Notes: generated by a model from the sequence alone, not told the origin. A stretch of DNA of 64,000 nt from Streptomyces sp. SID13726 (GCF_010548375.1 NZ_JAAGLY010000005.1:186001-250000); one strand, 5' to 3'; shown: positions 24,780 to 33,531, counted from the stretch's first letter. Made by a program: numbers and translations.

Positions 24780-26066
24780 GTGGCCAACAACCCTTATCCC
24801 AGCCTCGGTTGGAATCCGGTACCCGGAATCCCCGAGCAGGTCACCGGGCTCTACGGCAAGGTGAAGTCCGCCGCCGACACGCTCAACAACTGCCACCGCC
24901 AGATCGAGTATCTGCTCGGGGCGAGCTCCAGCTGGCACGGTGACGCGGCGAGCGCGTTCCGGGACACCCTGGACGGCGACCTCAAGACCGCGATGAAGAA
25001 CGCCGCGCAGTCGCTCGACAAGGCCGCCGGGGCGCTGAGCAAGTGGGAGGGCGACCTGACCTCCCACCGCGACCTGGCGAAGAAGTACGACGACGCCGCG
25101 CGTGAGAACAAGGCCGACGCCACCAAGGCCCAGACCCGCTACGACCAGGCCAAGGGCAACCCCGACCTCAAGCTCGGCGGCAAGGAGTACCCCAGCCAGG
25201 CGGAGGCGGACGCCGCGACGGAGCGCCTGCGTACCGCCGAGCGCGAGCTCAACGAGGCCACCACCCACCTCAACAACGCCAACAACGCCTACAACGCCGT
25301 CATCACGAAGGCGAAGGAGCTTGAGGGCACCCACACCGACGCTGCCGAGACCGTCGCCCGCAGCCTCGACGAGGCCGACGACAACCTGGCCCCCAAGGAG
25401 CCGGGCTGGTTCAGCAAGGCCCTCAGCGCCATCGGCGAGGGCCTCAAGGCGGTCGGCGAGTTCCTCGTGGAGCACGCCGGAACCATCGGAGCGATCGCTG
25501 GCCTGCTGGCCCTGCTGCCGACTCCGCTGGCGCCGGTCTTCGCCGGCATCGCGGTCGCGGCGAGTGCGGTGTCCATGGCCAAGAACCTGGCGAGTGAGGA
25601 CTTCAGGGACTCCGTGATGGGCAAGTACGGCGCGAAGGAGAGCGCGTTCGCCATCGCCTCGCTGGTCGGTGACACCCTCGGCATGGTGCCCGGCGTCGGA
25701 GCCCTCGCCAAGGCCGGCAGTGAGGCAGGCCTCGTGGCGGCGGTAGCCCGGGAAGGGGGCGAGGCCATGTCGCTCGGCTCGAAGCTGGGCGCGTTCGGCA
25801 AGGAAATCGTGCCTGCCTTCAGCTACAAGGCCCTCGATGTCGCGACCTCTCCCGCCACCGGAGCGCTCCAGTACAGCATCAATGGCGTCAACGTGGCGGC
25901 GAACATGGCGTCGTCCCTGGAAAGCATGGGCGTGCTCCCGAAGAACGGCCCCGGACACGATGCGTCCGAGATCACGAAGGGCGCGGCCGCCGCGACCGGC
26001 CTCAAGGGTGGAACGGTGGAAGTCCTGGAAGGCATCGGCGAATTGATGAGGGGTGTTCGCCTGTGA
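24780..26066 (+). CDS. Large WXG-domain protein with hydrophobic C-terminal half
   Basis: A 428-residue protein from the GTG at 24780. The N-terminal ~100 residues are a WXG100-like helical hairpin with SSSWHGDAASAFRDTL (about 49-64). A charged coiled coil runs from about 100 to 205 (TERLRTAERELNEATTHLNNANNAY). Then follow EPGWFSKALSAIGEGLKAVGEFLVEHAG and hydrophobic, Ala/Gly-rich stretches (GLLALLPTPLAPVFAGIAVAASAVS; SLVGDTLGMVPGVGALAKAG). The layout resembles LXG/WXG effectors of type VII secretion, whose variable C-terminus carries an activity. I recognise no toxin motif; a membrane-active C-terminus is a guess. It overlaps the next gene by 4 bp. Confidence 0.6.
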   Translation: MANNPYPSLGWNPVPGIPEQVTGLYGKVKSAADTLNNCHRQIEYLLGASSSWHGDAASAFRDTLDGDLKTAMKNAAQSLDKAAGALSKWEGDLTSHRDLAKKYDDAARENKADATKAQTRYDQAKGNPDLKLGGKEYPSQAEADAATERLRTAERELNEATTHLNNANNAYNAVITKAKELEGTHTDAAETVARSLDEADDNLAPKEPGWFSKALSAIGEGLKAVGEFLVEHAGTIGAIAGLLALLPTPLAPVFAGIAVAASAVSMAKNLASEDFRDSVMGKYGAKESAFAIASLVGDTLGMVPGVGALAKAGSEAGLVAAVAREGGEAMSLGSKLGAFGKEIVPAFSYKALDVATSPATGALQYSINGVNVAANMASSLESMGVLPKNGPGHDASEITKGAAAATGLKGGTVEVLEGIGELMRGVRL

Positions 26067-26743
26067 ATGCGTTCCTTGACACCGTGGAGGCCCGGCCGAA
26101 GCCGGAATTCTGGTACGGACTGCCCTACGGATACCTACAGCTGGACCTCCATCCGTCGGCCGAGGGCATCCAGGAGGTGGCCCGGCAGCTCAGCGCGCTT
26201 CCCGATGACGTTCGGGACCGCGCCGACCAGGTGTTTCGGCTGTACGCCATCGTCCTGACGATGCTGCGGAGCCAGGAGGTCATGGGCTGCGCCCTCGGTA
26301 TGCACCCGGATGAACACGGCGGGACCTCGCTGTCCGTCCTCACGGTCTCCACCGTTCCCACCTCGGGGGCCAATCCCGACGCGGTCCTCCTCCAGATGCT
26401 GGGGACCGGGGTCGACAACGGCATCGTGCCCGTGGAACTGCCCGTGGGCACCGGCTACGTCCTGGAGACGGAGCGCACCACCATCGCGCCGACCGCTCCC
26501 CCCGAGGGCCAGGACGACCCCGCGCAGGGAACCGTCTGGCAGGGCACGGTGGCCATCCCGGTCGCCCGCACCGCGTCGATCATCACCGTGCAGCTGGTCA
26601 CCCCGGCGGTGGAGCTCGCCGACGACTACCGTGGCGTACTGCTCGGCGTCGCCCGTACGGTGACGTTCGACGACCCGGCGGCGCCGGACCCCGCTGAACC
26701 GGCCAACGACTCAGGGGGAGACGAAAGGAGCCCGTTCGGATGA
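26063..26743 (+). CDS. Unknown protein of WXG operon
   Basis: A 226-residue protein from the GTG at 26063 (GTGA overlap with the preceding stop). It has no signal peptide or clear membrane helix. The pattern of FWYGLPYGYLQLDLHPSAEGI, then helical residues, then alternating strands (SLSVLTVSTVPTSG, VELPVGTGYVLETERTT, TVWQGTVAIPVARTASIITVQLVTPAVELADDYRGVLLGVARTVTF) looks like a PsbP/LpqN-like or EspG-like alpha/beta fold. The tail is acidic and Pro-rich. Its position between a WXG effector-like gene and a membrane protein suggests a chaperone or immunity-type role, which remains a hypothesis. Confidence 0.5.
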   Translation: MNAFLDTVEARPKPEFWYGLPYGYLQLDLHPSAEGIQEVARQLSALPDDVRDRADQVFRLYAIVLTMLRSQEVMGCALGMHPDEHGGTSLSVLTVSTVPTSGANPDAVLLQMLGTGVDNGIVPVELPVGTGYVLETERTTIAPTAPPEGQDDPAQGTVWQGTVAIPVARTASIITVQLVTPAVELADDYRGVLLGVARTVTFDDPAAPDPAEPANDSGGDERSPFG

Positions 26744-27363
26744 CGGTGCCAGAAGAATGGAAGCACGGCCTGGAGTCGGACACTCCGCCGGCGCCGTACG
26801 CGACCGACGGGTCGGATTTCCGGGGGGCGGTGCGGTACTACTACGGCGTCGTGCTGAAGAAGTTCCTCAAGGTCTTCCCGGTGTTCCTGCTGCTCTGGAT
26901 CCAGCTGTACGTTTTTCAGCTCGACTACCTGTTGCCGCTGGGGATCATCGGAATCATCGGCGCCGCGTTCACGCTGCTGCTTCTCGCCGACCGCCTGAAC
27001 CTGGTCCGGAAGTGCTCGAAGGTGTTCCGGACCTACCCGCTGGAATTCCGCAGCCCGGTCGAGAAGTACAGCATGGAGTCGACCCACACGCTCTTCCTGC
27101 GCTTCGGAGGCCAGGCCGGCACCCCCTTCACGCTGCGTGCGAAGGACGCCTTGCGAGGTCGGTGGCCCGTCGGCATCGTGGAAGGCGTCTGGTTCGCGGG
27201 TGACGAGCCCTTCGGTGGCGCGTTCATCGTGCCGGGGAGCGGTGAAATGCTCTTCCTTCAGCCCAAGGACTGGAACGAGGCGGAGGAGTACCGCAAGGAC
27301 GCCGGCTCGGAGCGGATCGAGAAGGCCAGGCAGGCGGGCATCAAGCGTCCTGGCCGCTTCTAG
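26740..27363 (+). CDS. Two-helix membrane protein of WXG operon
   Basis: A 207-residue protein; the ATG overlaps the preceding stop (ATGA). A soluble N-terminus of about 40 residues precedes two adjacent membrane helices: FLKVFPVFLLLWIQLYVFQL and LLPLGIIGIIGAAFTLLLLA. The cytosolic C-terminal domain (KCSKVFRTYPLEFRSPVEKY ... GVWFAGDEPFGGAFIVPGSGEMLFLQPKDW) has no family I can name. The tight coupling to the WXG-like genes suggests it acts in the same process, for example as an immunity or anchoring protein. Confidence 0.5.
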   Translation: MTVPEEWKHGLESDTPPAPYATDGSDFRGAVRYYYGVVLKKFLKVFPVFLLLWIQLYVFQLDYLLPLGIIGIIGAAFTLLLLADRLNLVRKCSKVFRTYPLEFRSPVEKYSMESTHTLFLRFGGQAGTPFTLRAKDALRGRWPVGIVEGVWFAGDEPFGGAFIVPGSGEMLFLQPKDWNEAEEYRKDAGSERIEKARQAGIKRPGRF

Positions 27364-27619
27364 CGGTGCCGCGCGGCCGGGCGTCGGTCGACCCCGGCCG
27401 TCTCCCGCCCGGCAAGTGCCCGGCAACCTCCCGGTGGTGGACCACGCGCCGCCCGCCGACCTCGGCGACCTCGGTGACGTTCCCGGCAATGCCTCGGCGT
27501 CGACGAAGCCGACCCGCCCCGCCCGGCCACGCAGGACCGTCCGGCGGTGAGACCTCCCATGGCATGCAGGTGTGAGTGCCGTCACAGAGACGAGGTTCGT
27601 CGGGCGGACAGGGCTGATC

Positions 27620-28306
27620 GTGAGACTTTCCCTGCGTGAGCGGATACGGGCCGGTGACCCGGAAGCCTTCGCCGAGTTGTTCGGTGCGCATGCCCGCGCT
27701 GTGTACGGTCATGCCGCCCGGCTGACCGGGGACGTGGGCACCGCAGAGGACGTGGTGTCCCTGACGTTCCTGGAGGCCTGGCGGCTGCGGGAGAAGCTGC
27801 GCCCCGAGGAGGACCTTCCGCCGCCCGGGGGCGAGAGCCTGCGGGCCTGGCTCTTCGGCATCGCCACCAACGTCCTGCGCAACACCCGCAGGGCCGCCCG
27901 CCGCCACGGCGCCGCCCTCGCCCGGCTCCCGCAGCGCCCGGCGGACCACGACACCGTGCCCGACTTCGCGGACGCGCTCGTCGGCCGGATGGAGAACGCC
28001 GAACGACTGGCCGCCGCCCGCGCCGCCCTCGGCCGGCTCCGCGCGCCCGAACGCGAGGTGTTCGCCCTGTGCGTGTGGTCGGGCCTGAGCTACGAGGCCG
28101 CGGGCGAGGCGCTGGGCGTACCGGCCAGCACCGTACGGTCCCGGCTCGCCCGTGCCAGACAGCGTCTGCGGCGCCTGGCGGAGGCGGAGTTGACGGCTCG
28201 ACGGACCTCGGGCGGAGCGGAGGGACCGGGACTCGGACCGTGCACCGGACAGGTACCGAGTGTCCGCCCCGAAACGGCCCGGTCGACACAGGAGAAGAAC
28301 CGATGA
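27620..28306 (+). CDS. ECF sigma factor paired with CU044_5270-type protein
   Basis: A 228-residue protein from the GTG at 27620 (LRERIRAGDPEAFAELFGAHARAVYGHAARLTGDVGTAEDVVSLTFLEAWRLR is region 2); an in-frame GTG at 27572 would add 16 residues but lacks a good ribosome site. AWLFGIATNVLRNTRRAARR ends region 2. LRAPEREVFALCVWSGLSYEAAGEALGVPASTVRSRLARARQRLRRL is region 4. A Gly/Pro-rich tail of about 40 residues follows. It is translationally coupled (ATGA) to a one-helix membrane protein, the usual sigma/CU044_5270 pairing of streptomycetes, in which the partner is a probable anti-sigma or signalling protein. Confidence 0.88.
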   Translation: MRLSLRERIRAGDPEAFAELFGAHARAVYGHAARLTGDVGTAEDVVSLTFLEAWRLREKLRPEEDLPPPGGESLRAWLFGIATNVLRNTRRAARRHGAALARLPQRPADHDTVPDFADALVGRMENAERLAAARAALGRLRAPEREVFALCVWSGLSYEAAGEALGVPASTVRSRLARARQRLRRLAEAELTARRTSGGAEGPGLGPCTGQVPSVRPETARSTQEKNR

Positions 28307-29232
28307 ACCCCGAAGAGCGCGAGACGCTGTCCCGACTGCTTCCGAGCCCTGGTGAACCGGTCCTGACGGACGACCGTCACGACCGGCTCCAGGACCACCT
28401 CCTACGCGAACTCACCACCCCGGCACCGGTCCGCCGGCCGCGCCGCCGGTTCACCCTGATCACCGTCCCCGTGGCGACCGCCGCGATCATCGCCGGCGCG
28501 CTCGTGGCCACCCGCACCGAACGCCCCGAGCCCGACCCGCAGGCGGTGGCCTTCCTGAACCGCGCCGCCGCGGTCGCCGCCACGAGGAAGACCGTCCCCG
28601 TCCGCGACGACCAGTACGTCTACGTCCGCACCCAGGGCTTCATGAAGTTCTCCGACGACGACATCCGAACCCTGCGCGAGGCCAGCTGGACCGCGGTGGA
28701 CGGCGAGCACACGGGCCTGCGCCGCATCACGGTCCTGAACGGCCCCCCGTCCCACGCCCGGGACCCCTTCGCCTCGTACTCCAAGGGCACCCACGACCTC
28801 CGCCTGAACCCCGACCCGAACATCCCCGCACTCCGGGACCTGGAAGAACTCCCCACCGACCCGGACAAGCTGCTCCGCGAGATCCGCGCCGAGAACTCGT
28901 CCGACCCGGCCCAGACCCTGGAGACCATCGGCGACATGCTCCCCGACGCCGCCCTCCTCCCCGCCCTGAACGCCGCCCTCTACCGAGCCGCGGCGAAGAT
29001 CCCGGGCGTCTCGCTCGTCCCCCGCGCCGAGGACTACGCCGGCCGCACCGGCGTGGGCCTGACCTTCAAGTCCCGCGGGGACCGCACGACATGGGTCTTC
29101 GACGCCAAATCCCTCGACTACCTGGGCTCGGCGACGGAAGCACTGCTCGACGTGGGAGTGACGGACAAGCCTGGCGAGGCACCGGCCACGGAAGGGGGTG
29201 GCTCGGTAACGGAGCCAGACCGTCAACGGTGA
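28303..29232 (+). CDS. CU044_5270-family membrane protein, probable sigma partner
   Basis: A 309-residue protein from the ATG at 28303 with AGGAGAAG upstream. A cytosolic segment of about 45 residues (ERETLSRLLPSPGEP) is followed by the helix FTLITVPVATAAIIAGALVA. The outer domain contains FLNRAAAVAATRKTVPVRDDQYVYVRTQG, the conserved opening of CU044_5270 proteins, and ends with TTWVFDAKSLDYLGS, also a family feature. It has no zinc anti-sigma motif. The topology allows it to hold the sigma factor encoded just upstream, which is the usual inference for this pair. Confidence 0.82.
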   Translation: MNPEERETLSRLLPSPGEPVLTDDRHDRLQDHLLRELTTPAPVRRPRRRFTLITVPVATAAIIAGALVATRTERPEPDPQAVAFLNRAAAVAATRKTVPVRDDQYVYVRTQGFMKFSDDDIRTLREASWTAVDGEHTGLRRITVLNGPPSHARDPFASYSKGTHDLRLNPDPNIPALRDLEELPTDPDKLLREIRAENSSDPAQTLETIGDMLPDAALLPALNAALYRAAAKIPGVSLVPRAEDYAGRTGVGLTFKSRGDRTTWVFDAKSLDYLGSATEALLDVGVTDKPGEAPATEGGGSVTEPDRQR

Positions 29233-29326
29233 GCCGGAGTGCCCGTCGCCGCACCTTCACCCAGGCTCATCCGATCCAAGGAGCCGGACGCCCCCCCCGG
29301 GCCCCCCTCGCCCCCCCGGGCCCGCC

Positions 29327-30349
29327 TCACCCCACCCCGCCATCGAGCCGCTCATGCAGACAGGCCAGCAGCACACCCATCGGCGCCAGCGCCAACGGCA
29401 GCAGCACGAGGGCCACCGCGACCGGGGTGATGAGGACGAGGACGCCGGTGACCCACACGTTGTCGTCGGTGGTGGCCAGCATGAGCAGTCCCGCCCAGTG
29501 CGCCACATACGTCCCGAGCCACTTCAGCACCAGGTAGGCGACGGCGACCGCGGCCGCGCCCAGCAGGAAGTTCCCGGTGGTGCGCAGGCGTGCCGTACGG
29601 GTCAGTCGCCAGGAGCGGCGCATCGCCGCCGTCGCCGAGGAGTTGTCCGCCACGCGTACGGCGGTGGCCGGTGCGAAGCGGGCCAGGAGGACGAACCCGA
29701 GCGCCCAGATCACGACGGGCAGGATCCGGCCCACCAGGACGAACTGCACGGTCGCCGGATCGTGGTACGTCGGCCACACCACCCCGGGCACCATCTCCAG
29801 TTCGATGAGGACCAGGACGAGCAGGCCCGCCAGCGCCGGGACGGAAACACACACCAGGGTCAGCGACTGGACGCGGAGAGCGGCCCCCAGATGCGGACGG
29901 GAGCGACGCCACAGCGCGCGGAGGGTGAGCGCACCGGGGTCCGTCCCGGTGTCCGTGGCCGCCCTCGCGCGCTCCCGCGCGTGCCCCGCGACGACGGCCT
30001 GGGTGGTGAACAGCCAGGCCGTCAGGGCCACGGCGACGAGGAGCAGCAGCGGGTACACGACGTACGCGACCTTGACGAGGCTGTCCCACTGGTCGGCGTA
30101 CGCGACGTAGGAGTCCTCGCTCTCGATGGAGTACTCGGCGTCTCTCCGGGCCGCGAGGAAGAGTCCCCACGACACGGCGAACCCGGCCGCCACGATCCCC
30201 CCTCCGACCAGCAGCGCCGCCGTACAGGCCACCAGCGCGGAGCCGAGCACGGGGCGCCGTTCACGGCCGACGACGCGCAGCGCCTCGGCGGCGACGGGAG
30301 CCTCGTCCCGGCGGTCGCCCCGGTGGTCGTCCGAGTCGATCACACTCAT
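29327..30349 (-). CDS. Polytopic membrane protein of sigma-factor cluster
   Basis: A 340-residue protein from the ATG at 30349; the longer open frame upstream is antisense and frame-shifted sequence of the neighbouring gene. Six or so hydrophobic helices are visible: LVACTAALLVGGGIVAAGFAV, VVYPLLLLVAVALTAWLF, VCVSVPALAGLLVLVLI, VVIWALGFVLLARF, FLLGAAAVAVAYLVLKWL and VLVLITPVAVALVLLPLALAP. The motif SSATAAMRRSWRLTRTARLRTTGNFLLG resembles the glycerophosphoryl-diester-phosphodiesterase-type membrane domain (DUF7847-like) of Streptomyces. It is the last of four minus-strand genes starting with a sigma factor at 32525. Function unknown. Confidence 0.65.
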   Translation of the reverse strand: MSVIDSDDHRGDRRDEAPVAAEALRVVGRERRPVLGSALVACTAALLVGGGIVAAGFAVSWGLFLAARRDAEYSIESEDSYVAYADQWDSLVKVAYVVYPLLLLVAVALTAWLFTTQAVVAGHARERARAATDTGTDPGALTLRALWRRSRPHLGAALRVQSLTLVCVSVPALAGLLVLVLIELEMVPGVVWPTYHDPATVQFVLVGRILPVVIWALGFVLLARFAPATAVRVADNSSATAAMRRSWRLTRTARLRTTGNFLLGAAAVAVAYLVLKWLGTYVAHWAGLLMLATTDDNVWVTGVLVLITPVAVALVLLPLALAPMGVLLACLHERLDGGVG

Positions 30350-30408
30350 GCCCGCGCCCCTTCCCGCCACCCGGCGCGGGAAACGGCGCGGGAAACGGCG
30401 CGGGCGGA

Positions 30409-31068
30409 TCAGCCGGCCAGCCGGTTGACGGCGGCGGCGGCGATGCCCGCCATGTAGCCGGCGTCGTCGCTGGGCTGACCGGTGAGTTCGACGATGCCGA
30501 CCCGGTGACCGCTGTGGATCACCGCGACACCGCCGGCGACCTCGCCGTCGCCGTTGTAGGACGGGTACCAACTGCCCTGGCCGGCCTTGACGTCGATCGC
30601 GTGCGCCTTGCCGTAGTACCAGTGACCCGCCGGCTCGTCCTGGCAGCCGCGCACCAGCTGGTTGAGCTGCTTCTCGTACGAGGCCGCAGACGTGCCGCTG
30701 GAACCCTCGGCGAGGGACTCGGTCAGCGAGGTGTCCTTGGTGTCGAAGGACCAGGTCACCTCGGCGTAGGCGGCGGCCTTCCCCTTGGTCAGGGTGCGCA
30801 TCGTGGCCTCGCCGGAGCACGCCGAGAGAGCGTGCTTCCCGCTCAGGCCCACGGTCGCGCCGACCGGGGCGAGGCCCTGCTGGAAGAAGTCCTCGCTCTG
30901 GATCAGGCTGCCGGAGCCGAGGCCGGGCCCGGCGGCGGTGACGGTGGCGGCGGCGGTCTGCGTACCGACGACGATCGCGATCAGGGCGGCGGCGCCGGCA
31001 CAGGCAGCCGCTCCCGCCGTACGACCGCGACGCGAGACCTTCTTGCCGGCTGCTCGGTGGTGGAACAT
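30409..31068 (-). CDS. Exported protein, paralogue of the gene at 31205-31990
   Basis: A 219-residue protein from the ATG at 31068 behind AGGAGATGAG. A basic start (HHRAAGKKVSRRGRT) and the hydrophobic core AAACAGAAALIAIVVGTQTAAATV indicate export or a single anchor. The outer domain has two cysteines (ALSACSGEATMRTLTKG and VRGCQDEPAGHWYYG) and the pattern CSGE..., WSF, HAIDV, GSWYPSYNGDGEVAGGVAVIHSGHRVGIVEL. The same pattern (CSGEKTLG, HTVDV, ASWMGTYDGDLN, GGIAVLRNGSHYGVLEV) recurs in the next protein. The pair are therefore diverged duplicates, probably cell-surface proteins of the sigma-factor module. Confidence 0.7.
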   Translation of the reverse strand: MFHHRAAGKKVSRRGRTAGAAACAGAAALIAIVVGTQTAAATVTAAGPGLGSGSLIQSEDFFQQGLAPVGATVGLSGKHALSACSGEATMRTLTKGKAAAYAEVTWSFDTKDTSLTESLAEGSSGTSAASYEKQLNQLVRGCQDEPAGHWYYGKAHAIDVKAGQGSWYPSYNGDGEVAGGVAVIHSGHRVGIVELTGQPSDDAGYMAGIAAAAVNRLAG

Positions 31069-31204
31069 CTCATCTCCTGTCTGTGGCGACGCGGTGCGCG
31101 TCGGCGTACACCAGGGAGATGCCGCGGGTCCGCGAGATGTTGGATGGAGACCGGCGGAGATTGATGTGATCCAGCTCACTTTGGCGGGCGGGTCCGGGAC
31201 GGAC

Positions 31205-31990
31205 TCAGAGCCGCGTCACGGCCGTACGGACGATCCGTGTCATCGCGGCCGTGCCCAGGCAGGTGTCGACCTCCAGGACGCCGTAGTGGGAGCCGTTCCG
31301 GAGTACGGCGATGCCGCCGCACGGCTCCTTGCCCCGGGGCGCGGTCCCCGTGCTGTTCAGGTCGCCGTCGTAGGTGCCCATCCAGCTCGCGGTGATGTCC
31401 GCGGCGACGTCGACCGTGTGCGTCGGCCCGTAGACCCAGTGGGTGGGCACCGCGCTCTGGCACGGCACCTCCTCCAGCAGCAGGCGCTGCGCGTAGTTCC
31501 GGGCCAGTGCCCGGCTTCCGGCGTCGTCGGCGACTTCGCGGGCGATCCCGGGGCCGGTGTTCGCCGCCGTACCGGAGCCGTCGTCGCCCGGGTCCGCAGG
31601 CGTCTCCAGCTCGCGGAAGTGCGCGTCGTACGACCCCAGGGTCTCGCCGAGGGTCTTCTCGCCGGAGCAGACCGCGTTGGCGTAGTTGCCGTCTCCGACA
31701 CGGTCCCGCACCTGGATGCGCTGTGTGACGCCGGCCTTCCTGAAATCGGCGCCCGTCACCAAGTGCCGGTTCGTCACGGGGCCGCTGGAGGGCTTCGGCG
31801 CCGAGGAGCGGGCGCCCGGCGAGGACGCGGCGGCGACCGGCGTCGGCGACGAGCCGGCCGGAGCGGAGCGAGCCGGCAGCACGAACCGGCCCGTCAGCAG
31901 GCCGAGTCCGATGGCCGCCGTCAGGATGACGGCGATGGTCCGAGTGCGCACGAAAGCACCGATCGAGAGCCGGGACGCCTCAGCAGGCAC
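31205..31990 (-). CDS. Membrane-anchored exported protein coupled to ECF sigma
   Basis: A 261-residue protein from a GTG that lies inside the sigma gene's last codons (11-bp overlap). VRTRTIAVILTAAIGLGLLTGRFVL (about 14-38) is one membrane helix near the N-terminus, leaving only about 13 cytosolic residues. A Pro/Ser/Ala linker follows, then a conserved outer domain (HLVTGADFRKAG, CSGEKTLGETLGSY, LLEEVPCQSAVPTHWVYGPTHTVDV, GGIAVLRNGSHYGVLEV) with cysteines in CSGE, PCQS, PCGG and TCLG. Its coupling suggests a regulator or target of the sigma factor, but the short cytosolic part is poorly suited to a classical anti-sigma domain. Confidence 0.65.
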   Translation of the reverse strand: MPAEASRLSIGAFVRTRTIAVILTAAIGLGLLTGRFVLPARSAPAGSSPTPVAAASSPGARSSAPKPSSGPVTNRHLVTGADFRKAGVTQRIQVRDRVGDGNYANAVCSGEKTLGETLGSYDAHFRELETPADPGDDGSGTAANTGPGIAREVADDAGSRALARNYAQRLLLEEVPCQSAVPTHWVYGPTHTVDVAADITASWMGTYDGDLNSTGTAPRGKEPCGGIAVLRNGSHYGVLEVDTCLGTAAMTRIVRTAVTRL

Positions 31991-32525
31991 CGCCGAGACG
32001 GTCCCGCATGAAGCGTCGAGCCTGATGGATACGGTCCTTGACCGTGCCCAGGGGAGCGGCGGTGATCTCGGCGACCTGAACGTAGGTCAGGTCTCCCAGA
32101 TCGCGCAGCACGAACGATTCCACCAGGCCCGGGTGCCGTTCCTCCAGCGCGGCCAGCGAGTCCATCAGGTCCAGGCGGGTCCCCGCGATGACGCTCGTCG
32201 TCCGCGGGTCGGCGCCCTCGGGAAGGAACGCGTGGCTGTCCTCGGCGCGCCGGCGCATCGAGCGGTAGGTGGACCGGGCGGCGTTCGAGGCGATCACCGT
32301 CACCCACCCGAGGAACGAGCCCCGCCCGCTGTACTCGTGCAGATGCGTGCTGATGGACAGCAGCGCGTCCTGCGCGGCCTCTTCGGCGTCGGCGTGGTGC
32401 GGAAGGAACCTGGAGCAGCGGCGCATCACCGTGGGGCGAAGCCTGACGAGAAGGCGGTCGAGCGCCACCCGGTCACCCGCCTGGGCCGACACCACGAGCC
32501 GCGCCAGCTCACCGTCGTCGATCAT
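31980..32525 (-). CDS. ECF sigma factor
   Basis: A 181-residue protein from the ATG at 32525; the 33 upstream codons in frame are Gly/Ser-rich with no homology. AGDRVALDRLLVRLRPTVMRRCSRFLPHHADAEEAAQDALLSISTHLHEYSGRGSFLGWVTVIASNAARSTYRSMRRR is region 2. LAALEERHPGLVESFVLRDLGDLTYVQVAEITAAPLGTVKDRIHQARRFMRDRL is region 4. It heads a four-gene minus-strand unit (sigma, two paralogous exported proteins, membrane protein) and is divergent, 97 bp apart, from a Ser/Thr kinase. No zinc anti-sigma gene adjoins it. Confidence 0.88.
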   Translation of the reverse strand: MIDDGELARLVVSAQAGDRVALDRLLVRLRPTVMRRCSRFLPHHADAEEAAQDALLSISTHLHEYSGRGSFLGWVTVIASNAARSTYRSMRRRAEDSHAFLPEGADPRTTSVIAGTRLDLMDSLAALEERHPGLVESFVLRDLGDLTYVQVAEITAAPLGTVKDRIHQARRFMRDRLGGAC

Positions 32526-32622
32526 CCTGCCGTCCCCCCGCTTCCCGTACGACCGTGGACTGGGACTCCCACCGACCGCCCCGTGGTTCCCGGCCCCGTC
32601 GCCTCGGGCAGAATCTCGCCCC

Positions 32623-33531
32623 ATGCGGAAGCTGGGGCGTTACGTCCTCGAGGACAGACTGGGAGCCGGTTCGTTCGCGACCGTCTGGAGAGCGTTCGAT
32701 CCGGAACTCGACACGGACGTCGCGGTCAAGGTGCTGGCCGACAACTGGGCGGCGAACGCCGATGTACGACAACGGTTCCTCACGGAGGCGAGGCTGCTCC
32801 GCAGAATCTCCGACCCACGTGTCGTACGCGTCCACGACGTCGGCGTCCAGGACGACCGCCCCTACTTCGTCATGGACTACGTCCGAGGCGGCACGCTGGC
32901 CGAGAAGGTGGGCCACTGCCACCCCGAGGAGGCCCTCCGGCTGGCGGCCGAGGCGGCGTACGCCGTCCAGGTGCTCCATGACGCGGGCGTGGTCCACCGT
33001 GACATCAAGCCGTCGAACCTCCTCCTCGACACCGGCCGCACCCCCACCGCCGTACTCGTCGCGGACCTCGGCAGCGCGAAGCAGCTGGCCGACGCGTCGG
33101 GCCTGACCGTGACCACGGGCACCCCCGCGTACATGGCGCCCGAACAGGCCCTCCAGACCGGCGGGTTCGACGGCCGGGCCGACGTCTACGCCCTCGGGGT
33201 CGTCACCTACGAACTGCTGACCGGCCACAAGCCCTTCGGCTCGGGCGGCCGCACGACCCTCGCGACGGCCCGGACCCCACCACCGTCCTCACCGACGCTG
33301 CCCAGCGAGCTGGAGGTCCCGCACACCATCGACACCCTCCTGCGCGCCGCGCTGTCCGTGGACCCCGGGAGCCGACCGCCCACCGCACAGGCCTTCGCGG
33401 ACGCGCTACTGTCCCGAGACGGAGCGGAACCGGCCCCGACCAGGTCCTCGGGGCCGACGCCCCTGGTGGTCGGGCTCGCGGCGGTCGCCGTGTTCCTGGT
33501 GACGGCGCTGGTGACCTGGTTGGCGCGCTGA
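32623..33531 (+). CDS. Serine/threonine protein kinase (PknB-type)
   Basis: A 302-residue protein from the ATG at 32623 (no strong ribosome site, so it is possibly leaderless). Hanks motifs: LGAGSFATVWRA (P-loop, about 13-24), VAVKVL (Lys), HRDIKPSNLLL (catalytic loop, Asp about 127), ADLGSAKQL (DFG replaced by DLG), TPAYMAPEQ (APE) and DVYALGVVTYELLTG. A juxtamembrane Pro/Ser region leads to VVGLAAVAVFLVTALVTWL, which ends the protein, so there is no extracellular sensor. It is divergent from the ECF sigma factor at 32525, a pairing that hints at phosphorylation-linked control. Confidence 0.92.
   Translation: MRKLGRYVLEDRLGAGSFATVWRAFDPELDTDVAVKVLADNWAANADVRQRFLTEARLLRRISDPRVVRVHDVGVQDDRPYFVMDYVRGGTLAEKVGHCHPEEALRLAAEAAYAVQVLHDAGVVHRDIKPSNLLLDTGRTPTAVLVADLGSAKQLADASGLTVTTGTPAYMAPEQALQTGGFDGRADVYALGVVTYELLTGHKPFGSGGRTTLATARTPPPSSPTLPSELEVPHTIDTLLRAALSVDPGSRPPTAQAFADALLSRDGAEPAPTRSSGPTPLVVGLAAVAVFLVTALVTWLAR

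Noticed and set aside
29327..30820. 497-residue version of the membrane protein
   Set aside because: The first ~157 residues are an out-of-frame reading of the exported-protein gene at 30409-31068. The membrane protein starts at the ATG at 30349.
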